A stretch of DNA of 64,000 nt, taken from contig NC_080578.1 in assembly GCF_029962835.1 (NCBI RefSeq), forward strand, positions 54,057,001 through 54,121,000. Reading direction: 5' to 3'. Every line of letters starts with the position of its first letter. Position 1 is the first letter of the stretch. Made by a program: the position numbers and the translations under genes. The notes under the pieces were generated by a model. That model was not told the DNA's origin. It made no database searches and saw nothing but the letters and a program-made list of their open reading frames with translations. This DNA is from Magnolia sinica (lineage: Eukaryota > Streptophyta > Magnoliopsida > Magnoliales > Magnoliaceae). This document shows, piece after piece, positions 12,503 through 22,776 of this stretch.

Positions 12503-12859
12503 CTATGTGCTGTTGCCATCACTATAATGACAATAATTTAATGGTGATCTCGATCTCCCTGTAGGGTGGTTGCTATAACTGGCGATGCAACCACGTTCAT
12601 GCGTCGATCCCATGGTGTCATAATCAGCATCCAAGTCACCCAATGCTGCATTCTGATGCGAGGAAACCTCGCAGAAAGCAGTCCATTGAGTATATGCTTC
12701 CGTTGCCAATTTATAGCCATGGAAGCAGGCTAAAGAATATCCATCAACTTGTTGACGGCACTCCTCCCATGTATAATAGATGCCGGGTTGGCAGCCATTG
12801 AATACAATGTACATTTTTTTACCCATTTGCATATTACAAATGAAACTGAACATCGTCAA
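12503..12859 (-). CDS. Small protein with RNase H1 N-terminal (viroplasmin-like) domain, inside the Harbinger element
   Basis: An open frame of 118 codons. Residues about 15-62 show the pattern of the RNase H1 N-terminal / caulimovirus viroplasmin fold: YIVFNGCQPGIYYTWEECR, then QVDGY, then FHGYKLATEAYTQW. In known families this short domain binds RNA/DNA hybrids or double-stranded RNA and usually sits ahead of a catalytic RNase H; here no catalytic domain follows. The tail (about 65-118) is polar, with S, H, D and N, and no recognised motif. A second possible start is the Met at residue 11 or 13. It lies downstream of the Myb/SANT-like gene on the same strand, so it may be a third gene or a last exon of a longer transcript. 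Unlike the two main genes, it has no stop or frameshift. The role in the transposon is unknown. Confidence 0.6.
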   Translation of the reverse strand: MTMFSFICNMQMGKKMYIVFNGCQPGIYYTWEECRQQVDGYSLACFHGYKLATEAYTQWTAFCEVSSHQNAALGDLDADYDTMGSTHERGCIASYSNHPTGRSRSPLNYCHYSDGNST

Positions 12860-13278
12860 ACCATTTGCATTTATAGTGGAACATAATGAGATAAAGACTA
12901 CTATTTATATATAACTGCCAATGATAAATGAAGATATAATCATTATTAGAGGATACCTAAAGAGGAGACTGAATCTGTTAAATCTGAATTGTTATCCTTT
13001 ACATAGTGCAGTAACATGAGCAGCGTAGACATAATCATAACAAATTTACCAGACCTTATAAACAGATAATACAGGTTAACAAGCATCAATGGATAGATCA
13101 TTCAATACACATCAAAATTCAAAAAATAAATAAATAAGATTATTCAAAATAACCCATATTCATCCAGCTAGTCAACACAACTAGCACATATGTCCAAAAA
13201 ATTGTATGTCCAAAAAATCACTTAGCAAACCAACCAAATAAAACAGAAACCCATACGGTCAGGTGGAGGGGACTATGC

Positions 13279-14456
13279 TCAGTCAGATGACTGATCTGGA
13301 GCAAGCATCATTAACATGAAATCCAACCTTCTATTCTCAGGGAGAGAAAGGAATGAAGTAGATTGTTGTTTATCTTTCGATAGTATCCTTGTTGCACATA
13401 AGATCTCGTGACCTGTAAGGCCCTCAATCTACTCCAGAGCAAGTACAACCTGTGACATATGTAACATATCCTTCCCTTGGTGTATGGTAATATCCAGTGA
13501 TTTGATAGCTTCAGCAACGTCACTCATTCCTTTAGCTATGACATAACAAGGGCGTTCCATCTTAACTCTCTTCCTTGAATTGTTTGTGCTTTCCGTGTCA
13601 GCCGAGGTGTTCCCATTCACAATCGAACTTCGATTTGCAATATGGGAACCATCGTGACTTCGATACAACCACTAGATGTTAGGCACATTGTCCCCTACAT
13701 CGTCACTCGATAACACGAGAGTATCGTCATTCAGATCGACAGACCATGTCGGTGAAATATCAGTATCCGTGGGCCTTCTCGATGGCTTAGTATCATGCAT
13801 GTTTCTTGTGGAAACACACAATCCGGTTGCTTGGTCATTACCGAATACGTATGTTAGGTCATCGCACCTTCGCACCGTTTCCCCCCAAACATGTTGTGCG
13901 TAAGGATGTGACTAGTGACAACAACGAAAAAAATCAATATAAGTAAACATACATGAGAAGATACGTACAACATAAAAAAAAATTAATTACTAAAGTTATA
14001 ACAAATTTTATTTCAAAAATAGTCTCACCCGTATGTAATCCTCCCAAACATCATCAAGAGAGGTCCCTATCTTCAAGTCATCGTCCCAACCAAAGCCACT
14101 AGCATTTCAGAGTGTCCCAAACCTCGAAATACAACCTCTTCAATGTGCATAGGTGATTCCCAACATGTTTCTCTTGAACTGTTATTCCTATTGCACTCCT
14201 CACAGTCTCCACGACTGTTTTGTAGGTTTCCTTCTAAAACCATTGGTACGTTACTGCCATTTGCAACAACATCCATCAGCGTATCGATAAGGCAGTCATC
14301 CATTTCATCTGTCCACAACATTGCACTAATTGACAATACATTTCCATCAGGCGATTTTAATTTGTATTTCCTTGGCATCCTTCGTGGTGTAACACACCGT
14401 TCTTGACCAGTTTCTTTAGTCGGTGTGGATTGGTTGTTTGGTTTCTTTGGAGACAT
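13279..14456 (-). pseudogene. Myb/SANT-like DNA-binding protein (Harbinger ORF1), broken
   Basis: Begins at the ATG at 14456 with a basic leader. Around residues 48-70 is WTDEMDDCLIDTLMDVVANG, the first helix of the plant Myb/SANT-like domain found in PIF/Harbinger ORF1 proteins, which help the transposase bind element ends and enter the nucleus. The end of the domain, SGFGWDDDLKIGTSLDDVW, is read in another frame at about 14030-14090, so at least one frameshift, probably two, lies between (about 14100-14270). After a GT-bounded intron, the downstream exon continues on the minus strand (YAQHVWGETVRRCDDLTYVF at about 13840-13910), then a TAG at about 13674, another TAG at about 13436, and a final stop at 13279-13281. 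The C-terminal part (GLTGHEILCATRIL, SLRENRRLDFML) is the usual tail of this family. It lies downstream of the nuclease gene on the same strand. Confidence 0.8.
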
Positions 14457-14739
14457 TTCCTCGCCACTAACTTCAATTATCTACAAATAGTGATATGAGC
14501 ATATTTAATAAGCATTACATACATCATATAAATCATATAAGAAAGGAAAATTTTTCACTAAATACACACATTTCAGACATGATAAAAAGTTAAAAGAGCG
14601 AATAATCATATTTTCATACATCCAAAAGGATGTCAATCTAGACACAAGCTTGTAGGTATTTGAGATTACAATTACATATCTATTATCGAGTACAAAATGA
14701 CAATTTAGCATGCGATTATCATACGATATGACTCACAAG

Positions 14740-16145
14740 AAGATATTCATTCCACATCCTCTAAGTAATATTATCTCTAAACATCGCCCATTCATCCTTT
14801 TCACCTTGCGTGACATTACCCTCACATGGTGACAGATCTACACACTCTGTTGAATCCATTGAGGCGACCTCATCTTTGATTAAACTATCTCCTCCAAATA
14901 AATGGATAAAGTTGTGTAATACACAACATGCGATCACTATCTTCAGTTGTGCATTAAGGTTGAATGGTGGAGCTGATTTGAGGATTAGAAACTGAGCTTT
15001 GAGTACTCCAAATATCCACTCAATAACATTTCATAATTGAGCATGTCAGTAGTTAAAAAGTTCTTTCTTGTTTGAAGGATTGCGGCCTGTGCAATATTCA
15101 TTGAGGTGGTACCATACACCGCAATAAGGAGCCATAAATCCAGGTGAATGAGGGTAACCAGCATCAACTACGTAGTATTTACCTACAGTTAATTATGAGT
15201 AAATATCATTATAAATAAAATTATAAATAATCCTATGAATATGTTCCATCATATATTTGCATTCGAAGTACCCTGAGGGATAGTAAAACGATCAGTGGAA
15301 TGTGTCAATGTACTTTGTAAGACACGTGCGTCGGAGGCAGATCATTCCCATCCACATATACGAACTTCATATCAAATGTACATGCGGCCATTACGTTCTG
15401 AGAGAGGATTCCTTTCCTATTATAGTAGGTTGCACTTTTTAATGCAGGCACATAGGCAGGTACATGGGTGTCATCAATTGCACCAATATAGTCCCAATTT
15501 CAACACACATTATCAGTAAAGAAATAGATAAAAGAAGGTTGCACATCACAAGTTTTTGCATGATGTCATTACAGTTGAGCATACCTGAAAATATGTGCTC
15601 CGATTGGGATTAGCTAAAATCTCTATAGGTGTATCTGCACTTGGGAGTTTTATAAACCCTGGATATAGTCCGACAACGGCATCTAGAGCTTTACTAAAAT
15701 ATCAACTTACAATTTCTCCAAACCTTATAAACTGATTACCAATGACACGGTTCCTCACATTATGCCCTACTGTATGAAGGAACGTGACAAGTTGTTCTTC
15801 CATACAAACATGTTTCCCTTCAGGAAGGAGATTCCTATCCTTGAGAAAGGATCATAGGTTGAAGAATGTGGCCTTGTTCATTCAGAGTTGTGCAACACAT
15901 TCTTGGTCACCCACTCTAATTATCCCATTTATGATCCTGCTTCTTTCATAGTCTCCAATCTCCAAATCGTGAGGGTGTCCTAAATAAATAATTTCAGCAG
16001 TATTCTCCCACTGTAATAGTTGTTGTTGCTGCAGCAACTGTAGCTGTAAAAGTAGACATTTCCTCTTTTGTCCATCCTTGTCCCTCCATGTTAAGATTAT
16101 TTCTTGTATAATAGACCGAATGAAACTGATGTCAGCATCTACCAC
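14740..16145 (-). pseudogene. HARBI1-type DDE nuclease/transposase of the Harbinger element, broken
   Basis: Encodes the cut-and-paste transposase. N-terminal part from the ATG at 16145: a Q/L-rich stretch, then RMNKATFFNL and EEQLVTFLHTVGHNVRNRVI (helix-turn-helix region of the family). The first catalytic Asp lies in YIGAIDDTHVPAYVP (about 15455-15500), the second in SASDARVLQ in a neighbouring frame, and the Glu in NVIEWIFGVLKAQF (about 15010). GKYYVVDAGYPHSPGFMAPY follows an apparent intron at about 15183-15269. The last part (KIVIACCVLHNFIH) is typical of the family. Stops interrupt at least four places, including after RMNKATFFNL, after GEIVS and within the Y-H-A-Q-L stretch before NVIE, and a frameshift separates the first two catalytic Asp regions. 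The order and spacing fit a full-length gene, so this is decayed rather than truncated. No GAIDGTH Gly: the sequence has GAIDDTH. Confidence 0.88.
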
Positions 16146-17494
16146 ACAATATCAAATGCCAATTTTATATCTTTCTTGTAACAGTAAATATCCTTCGATA
16201 TATACCATTCTTCAAACTATCTACTGAATTTACAAATCTTATATGTTGCATAGTTTCTTAACAATTCAGTTTCAAATAGTAGGTCTCATCCAAAACACAT
16301 CGAAACAAGATTAGAACATATTAATGTTACCCATAAAACACATCTCATTTGATCATAATCAGCAACTACACGACACCAAGATTCACCACCCCCATAGTCA
16401 CCAAAGACATATCAGTTTTAACTTGATAACAACAAAATTAAAATTTGTCTTAGGAAGACATCGTGAACTGAGTTCAAGATGGTATTTGTTGTTGTTCATT
16501 TCCTTGGTAGCCAAGTAGGCCCCACTTGGAATTGACTCCACGGCAGAACAACAAACATAGGCAAGTTCAATATCAAATCATTAGGATTAGAAGATGGTAT
16601 TGGTGGTCGTTAAATTCCTTAGTAGCTAAGTAGGCCCCATTGGAATTGACTCCAGGCCTGAAAAACAATCAGAATTTAAAGCAAACAGTAATGCTAATGC
16701 TGCAGTTTCGAGTTCTATCACACCCATTTGAAAATTATTGACAAGGCCCTTTTTTGCACTATGTTATGAATTTTTTTCATGTGCAAAATGATAATGTTAT
16801 CTGATTTTGGAAGTTATTCTTCTCTTTGAGGCTGATGTTGAACCGTGGTTGAATCTATGGTTTAAAGCAGAATCTATGGGCATGGGTTCTCAAGGCATCT
16901 GAGGTGTTATTGGTGGATTGTCTGATTCACTTCACTTTCTTAGTTACAGAACGACATGGTTATTAATGATTTGGAGCAGCTTAGTGCTTGCATGGCTCTG
17001 TAAATATATTTTTACAAGTTAATGAGATAGTTCTTGGTGACCAATGATAACAACAAAATGAGACATCCATGAATGCATTACTTCATTTTTTTTTCTCTTC
17101 ACTTTAAAAAAAGAAGGTATCTATGTATTTCTCCCTGTGTACTGTTTGAATTTTCATCGATCAATACAACCAGATGAATCGATGTTCATTTTACACAGCC
17201 ACCCATTGGCAGCCCCTGCTCAAATGAAGAAAGAAATGCCTGCCTTGTGGACTAGAAGATGCATCTATTCCCAAATATATTAATCAATTTACAGTCCTAT
17301 TCAGAAGCACATTAACAATGAAAGAAGAAGAAGAAAAAAGAAGAACAAGTACCGATATATAATCAAGTATGATGAAGAATGAGTCTGATTTATGAGCAAA
17401 TGGCCCACATATGTTTCCCATAACATCAATGACATCAGATGGGCCAAACACCTCTCACAGGACAACATTGTTGTGGGCAGATGGGCTGCATATG
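16146..17494. other. Harbinger 5' non-coding region with a small tandem duplication
   Basis: Lies upstream of the transposase start on the minus strand. The only structure seen is a tandem duplication of about 115 bp (units near 16479-16546 and 16593-16658) sharing TTCCTTGGTAGCCAAGTAGG and GGAATTGACTCCA. No ORF with a recognisable domain. Poly-T/poly-A short runs occur near 17085-17115. Confidence 0.5.
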
Positions 17495-18227
17495 TGTAAC
17501 GACCTTGGAATTTTCTGTGCTAATCTTTCCTTAAGTAGTTGTTTTGGGGTAATTAGCGCTTTACTCGATTGCTTGTGAAATTCGCATCAATCACTTTATA
17601 TTGTATCTGCATGTCTCTAAATGTGTAGATTAGTGAGCGCTACGTTACTCTGAAACCTGAGATCCATCGCTAAATCCAGTTGTTCTGGGAAATTTTTGGA
17701 AGATCTGGATCGAACCTAGACCGCGCGTCGAAAGTCCGATGGTGATGATCTTAGGCTGTTGCGGTCACCGAGTTGGGCTTGGTCATCTCCTCAAAAATCA
17801 AGTCCATCTGATGTTTTGGGTCGATTTGCTTGAGCTCGGAGTGAAGAGTGTGAGAACGGTTGGAATTTATTAAGCTTTTATTGAAATCTGAGTCGTGTCG
17901 CTTGCGTGACGATTTTAAGCATTCTGACCGTTGGATTCTGACCCAATTCACCCTCTGATCAGGATGGTTGGCCCAGGCATATCCTAGTGCTTGTGGACCT
18001 GATCGAGTTTCCGTGACCGTTGATTTGAGTGTGGTCCGCCACGGCTGATCTGAAGAGCCGGTCGGTATGAAAACTCAGCTTGACCTAGATCCATGGTCAA
18101 TGAGCTTAAGTCCGACCTTTCGTGGTTATAGGCCCACCAGAAGTGCTTCGTTGGATCGAGAAAGGCTTACTTTGGTTATAACCTAAGTATACCTTGTCCC
18201 TAGGGTTATTTTCATCAAGTAAAGGCC

Positions 18228-18237
18228 TATTTATAGT
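18228..18237 (+). promoter_or_regulatory. TATA-like box of the solo LTR
   Basis: CTATTTATAG followed after about 25-35 bases by a pyrimidine-rich stretch (CTCTCTTTTCC), as at LTR transcription starts. Inferred from sequence pattern only. Confidence 0.4.
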
Positions 18238-19445
18238 CCTTAAACCCTAGCTCTCTTTTCCATATGATTTTCTCTAACCCTAGCTTGGAAGGAGAGTAGA
18301 AAGGAGAGAGAAAGTGAGAGAGATAAATTGGTGAATCATCTTGGATTCTTCTTTGTTCTTCTTCATCTTTGAATCTTCGCTTTGAATCGTTCTTCTGACG
18401 GTTCTGAGTTCTTTTGGGGTAAGTTAATCTAACCCTAACCTGTGTTAGAGCTTAGATTAGTCTTGGTGTTGTTGTATCTCATTTCTATCCTTGTTTAGGG
18501 TATTCTAGCACCGTTGACGAAGCCAACTCGTCTAAATCAGTTCGGTGGTTCTTTCTTCGCTTAAGGTGAGGACTTTAAGTGTATAGGTTATGGTTTTCAA
18601 GGCTTTCAACACCAGTTAGTGATTTATTCTTATTATAGATGAGATTTCACATGTCAAATGTTATGTTTATATTGCTTTCCTGATATGCATGTGCTATGGT
18701 GAGATTTGTGTATTCTATGTGTATTTATAAAGTACCGTATACGTATAAAATATGCACTTGTGTTTGTCATGATTATTTGTCATGTATGTATGCTAGATGC
18801 ATGTATGACAATTCCTTAGTACAAGGAATTGTCTAAGTGCATGTATTCCAACATACGTCATGTATGTTGTTCCATGTATGCTAAGTGTTTGTAGAAATGC
18901 ATGAATGATCTAAGTGTAACTTATTACACTAATTGTGGGCGTTGAGAAGTGATTCTCAATACTCCTATTGATGCGCATGATTTCCTTTATGCAGTTACAT
19001 TCCAAGTTATTTAAATTCAAGCATTACCTATGCTTACATTTATGTTAAGTTGATATTCTTCAGATGCGTATGTACCATGATTGGAGTTGTTGTTCCATTA
19101 CTGTCTTACATTCCATATGAATATCTGTAGTAGTGTAAAGTGTTTGGGACTATGCCTTAGTCCAGGAAATCGGTAATTGACCCTATATGCATGGTTGAGA
19201 TTGCTTTCGCCACGTAGGACGTATTAGACGAACCCGAGTCATATTAGAGTTGTCGGCAGTGGTTTGGCCACGCGGAGTGTTTGCGCACTCTATGTCGCTC
19301 AACTCAACATGCGCTCGTGCTAGTCGAGTTCGTCAAATAACCCGATTATCCGATGTATGTTAACCATGTATGGACGCTACTGCTTGAATCTAGGGTACCA
19401 AACTTACCAGTGAAATCCTATTAACTATGGTACTTGATCCGCTAA

Positions 19446-19740
19446 GACTCATGAGCCAGACATGGTGGTATGGGACACCGTGGTCGTGCTGTCGACCTAC
19501 GCTGGGGTGACGAGCCTCCCCGTAGTGACCAATGAGCAATTAAACTCGTGAGCCGATTATGGTGGTATGGGACATTATATTCGTGCTGTCGGCCTACATT
19601 GATTGGTGACGAGCCCTTTGTAGTGACCTCGAGCATACCTGGATACCGCAAGGAGGTGACGAGCCGATTTGTGGTAGTAAAGGCATGAAAGGCGTGCATT
19701 GATTGGTGACGAGCCCTTTGCTACGACCTCAAACATATGA
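19446..19740. repeat. Tandem repeat within the solo LTR, ~98-bp unit
   Basis: Two clear units share ACTCRTGAGCC, ATGGTGGTATGGGACA, TCGTGCTGTCGRCCTAC and GTGACGAGCC..GTAGTGACC; a third partial unit repeats ATTGATTGGTGACGAGCC. A parallel array sits at about 24786-24975 in the LTR of element A, and a reverse-oriented relative at about 59720-59790. Confidence 0.7.
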
Positions 19741-20584
19741 TCGTATGAAATGTCTAGGATTGAGGACCCTAATATAGATCACTGTTTGGATGGTGATATG
19801 AGGAAGGTATCTTAGCTTCCCAATCCTGTTGTGTGAAACGGACTAATAACAACTTGGTAATCATATCCATGCACCGCATTTGCATGTGCTTTGTAGATGT
19901 GGCGCACTTTGAGGCGATGTCATGCGTAACGTAAGATGAAGACGCTGAGGGTGTACGCGTGAGGGCACACATCATACCGCATTCATACTTGCATTAACAA
20001 GAGTACTTAGGATTTATTTAATTGTCCTGCTTTATCATTACTGTTTGATTGAACTGATAACATGTTAACCAGTGCCTTATTGTTCCACTAAGTTGATCAC
20101 TCACTCCCACGTTTCTGGGGCGGTGTTAAACACCCACCAGACTCTGTCTTAGGCCCTGATGTTGCAGATGTGGATGCGACGTCTGAGGCAGAGCGGGAGC
20201 TGGATGACGACGAGGCTGCCTTCTCCTATATGCAGTTTTCAGACGGGTTCTAGTGAGCCTCGGTCTGATGCGCGGGATCTTTGGGATTATTTTTGGGAAT
20301 TGAAATGATGTAATTTGATACTTATAATTTTGTTAAATAACACTTTCATACGATCTAGCTTGTATATGTACTTCAGGGATTTACACTTGTACACATTTTA
20401 CTATAAGTCTTCCGCTTGCTTTATTCACTTATCCCTGAATCATATCTGCATTTTGGCTTAATCTATTCCATGTTTTATGCACTAATACAGTCAACATACA
20501 TCCTTCATTAAATATGTTGCATAAGTGATGTTTTGGAACTCGGGAGCTGAGTTATGCTCGACCCCCGAATTTCAGGGCGTTACA

Positions 20585-21699
20585 ATATGTGCCTTGAAAA
20601 ACAGAACCATTTAAAGAGGATGGGAATCATTTGATGGGCCTCGTATGTTACACAGGACATCCAAATTTCATCAGATGGCCGGCATATGTCTGACCAAAAA
20701 TAGGATCAATATCTCATTAAGAAGGAAATCACTACCATTAGCAGAGGAGAAAATCATCTGATGGGCCATCAATGTTCGAGCAATATTCACTAAATATCAC
20801 ATACACATGAATATCAACCCATACCTGTCGACAAGAATGTGTAGGTGTTTGTAAAGCCATGACAAGCTACGTACTGAGCAGTCGGCCTACAAAAGAAGGG
20901 GAATCGGTACAGTTAAAATGGAAGTAAATCTAAGAAAATGCAATAACATGACATTACAATAACATGCAAGGCAGAAAAATTACAGAAACATGCAATGACA
21001 ATTCATGCAGAAACATGCAAGACTAGGAAAGCCCACAAGCGAACGAATACTCCACTATACAAAAACATGCAAGGCAGAAAAGCCCGCTGTAATAGGAAAA
21101 AAAATAGTCAAGACACTCGATTTCGATCATTGCAAGATGTAAAACTCCATGAGAAGTTACCTGATTTCATTTAGAAGTAGCGAAAATGCTCGATGACCAT
21201 CTATATCGACTTTCTTTGACGCAGTTTTTGTCTGTCAACCATGAAAACAGGGAGGAGTTATTAGCATAGAGGAAGAAGGGCCATCTCTATTGTGAGCTAT
21301 AGAAATGGATAGTCAAACCATGAGGTGGAATGAAGAATTCTTTTCATGGTTCTCATCTAACCTGGTCACAGAGAAAGTCGCAGATATCCAGTATCGATCA
21401 GCAGTGAGGAAGAAGAAAGTGGGTTTGGAGAGCTTATGTAGGAGCTTGGGATGAATGAGAAGTAGATTGCATGCTCCCACAGAGTACACTTTCTCTTTCA
21501 GTACGGTCAGGAGATAAGATCTTTTACATCGATTACCTGTAGCGGCTAGGTGTTTTGGGCGGCTGAGTTACTTTGATATACTGCCATTTCGGATGGATTT
21601 TAAATTTGATGTATTTATATCATTTTCCAAACAAGCGTCAGAGGTCATGATGACTTCTTTACGGTGGATTGATGGTATCAAGCAAAACCAAACAGGCCC
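20585..21699. other. Right non-coding part of the Harbinger element
   Basis: After the ATATG duplication of the solo LTR the host element resumes. The stretch has several degenerate short repeats (ACATGCAA.., GCAGAAA..) near 20935-21080 and no ORF with a known domain. It ends in the right terminal repeat. Confidence 0.5.
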
Positions 21700-21790
21700 T
21701 TATTATATCCACATCGTTCATACATTTTCGAGATCGTTTTAGAGCATGAGACAAAAAATGAATCTATAGATACCCCACTCAAGCTAGTAT
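21700..21790. repeat. Repeat R, copy 1, right part
   Basis: Starts with the TTA duplication of the Harbinger element and continues TTATATCCACATCGTTCATA .. TTTTAGAGCATGAGACAAAA, matching 22703-22776. Joined to 11174-11608 it reconstitutes one R copy. Confidence 0.8.
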
Positions 21791-21827
21791 CTTGAGAAAG
21801 CTAAGACAATTCGAGAACCATGATCAT

Positions 21828-22000
21828 ATCCTAAACCAAACCTTAATCCCGACTTAAACCCTAATCTGAACCGTAAACCAAAAAAGCAACCTAACCTTAA
21901 CCCATCTTAACCCTAACCTAAACCTTAGCCTAAACACTAAACCCGGCCTAACTCTAACTTAAACCCTAATCCTAACCTGAGCCATCACGAGCTATCATTC
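21828..22000. repeat. Interstitial degenerate telomere-like tract
   Basis: About 170 bp of CCTAAACC/CCCTAA/CCTTAACC variants (ACCAAACCTTAATCCCGAC .. AACCCTAACCTAAACCTTAG .. AAACCCTAATCCTAACCTGA). Same flavour as 1-2800, also C-rich strand on top, but far shorter and more mixed. Confidence 0.65.
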
Positions 22001-22261
22001 AAGCCAAAGCATGCCCAAACCTTCACCCACAATCAATCCATTTTTTGAGCCACTTTATGTCATGATTGAGCCAATTTTCAGTCATTTTCAAGCCAAATAT
22101 CCAAAACGGACTTCGTTCCGCTCTTAGGACCCAAAAAAGGGCCCACCGACAAAAATTAAGGAGAAACTATACTCGAGCGGTAATCCGATTACCGCTTGCT
22201 CTCAAAAAATTGTGCGGAGCCAGCTGGATGAGACCAAACCCAGCTCGGGCGGTAGTTAGAC
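22001..22261. other. Short unassigned stretch
   Basis: Contains an inverted pair around 22170-22195 (CGAGCGGTAATCCGATTACCGCTTG), a small hairpin. No coding evidence. Confidence 0.4.
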
Positions 22262-22776
22262 TTTTTATGACCCTCACAAGGACATGGATGAAGAAGAAAA
22301 ACAAATATCATATTCATCCAAAACTTTTTATGACCCTCACAAGGATTTCAATGGTAGACGTTAAATTCCCCATTACTTTTTCTAGGGCAGTCCACTTGAT
22401 TTTTGAATATGCTTTACTTTTCAGCTAAAGGCTTACATCGAGCTCACAAAATGGATAGACATTTTGGATATAACACATACCACATGATGGGATCCACGGA
22501 AGTTGGTGTCATCAACCCACTAGCAAGGTCGGTGGTGTGGTACACTAGCCAATCCACTTTAGAACATATGCTTTGTCAGACCTATCTCTAATGAAAGCGG
22601 ATTGGCTAGTTTACTAAGTGTCGTGAGAAGACGAGCACCATGCTCCTCTTGTACGAATGGTTTAAAGGAGATTAAAGTTACATGGGCCCCACAATGATGT
22701 ATTTATTATATCCACGCCGTTCATACATTTTTCAAGATCATTTTAGAGCATGAGATAAAAAATGAATCTGTAGATA
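22262..22776. repeat. Repeat R, copy 2, carrying the Harbinger empty site
   Basis: Matches 11174-11608 plus 21703-21790. At about 22695-22712 it reads TGATGTATTTATTATATCC, exactly what copy 1 gives after removing the Harbinger and one TTA. ACTTTTTATGACCCTCACAA occurs twice 62 bp apart near its left edge. The 5' LTR of element A cuts it after TAGATA. Confidence 0.85.

Larger units (their letters stand above)
17495..20584 (+). mobile_element. Solo LTR of a chromovirus, 3.09 kb
   Basis: Begins TGTAACGACCTTGGAATTTT and ends AATTTCAGGGCGTTACA, so the ends are TG..CA with the inverted pair TGTAACG/CGTTACA. A perfect ATATG duplication flanks it (17490-17494 and 20585-20589), proving insertion as an LTR unit with loss of the interior by recombination. 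A TATA-like CTATTTATAG lies at 18228-18237. The same LTR start is found at 63916-64000. It shares the general layout (repeat block near the end, CGGGAGCTGAG.. terminus) with the 5' LTR of element A at 22777-25919, so the families are related. Confidence 0.93.
11609..21699 (-). mobile_element. PIF/Harbinger DNA transposon, 10.1 kb, with a solo LTR inside
   Basis: Termini: left GGGCCGGTTTGGTTTTCC (11609), right, read on the minus strand, GGGCCTGTTTGGTTTTGC (ends 21699); 16 of 18 bases pair. A TTA duplication flanks both sides (11606-11608 and 21700-21702), the hallmark of PIF/Harbinger. Inside, both expected genes lie on the minus strand: a HARBI1-type DDE nuclease (about 14740-16145) and a Myb/SANT-like protein (13279-14456). 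A third ORF with an RNase H1 N-terminal domain follows at 12503-12859. A 3090-bp solo LTR (17495-20584) was inserted later; without it the element is about 7.0 kb. The empty site survives in the second R copy near 22695-22712. Both main genes are broken, so the element is not autonomous today. Confidence 0.92.

Noticed and set aside
12503-12859. Endogenous caulimovirus fragment, because the domain resembles viroplasmin
   Set aside because: No movement protein, coat or caulimovirus polymerase motif is near, and the ORF lies inside Harbinger ends. The RNase H1 N-terminal domain is common in plant genes.
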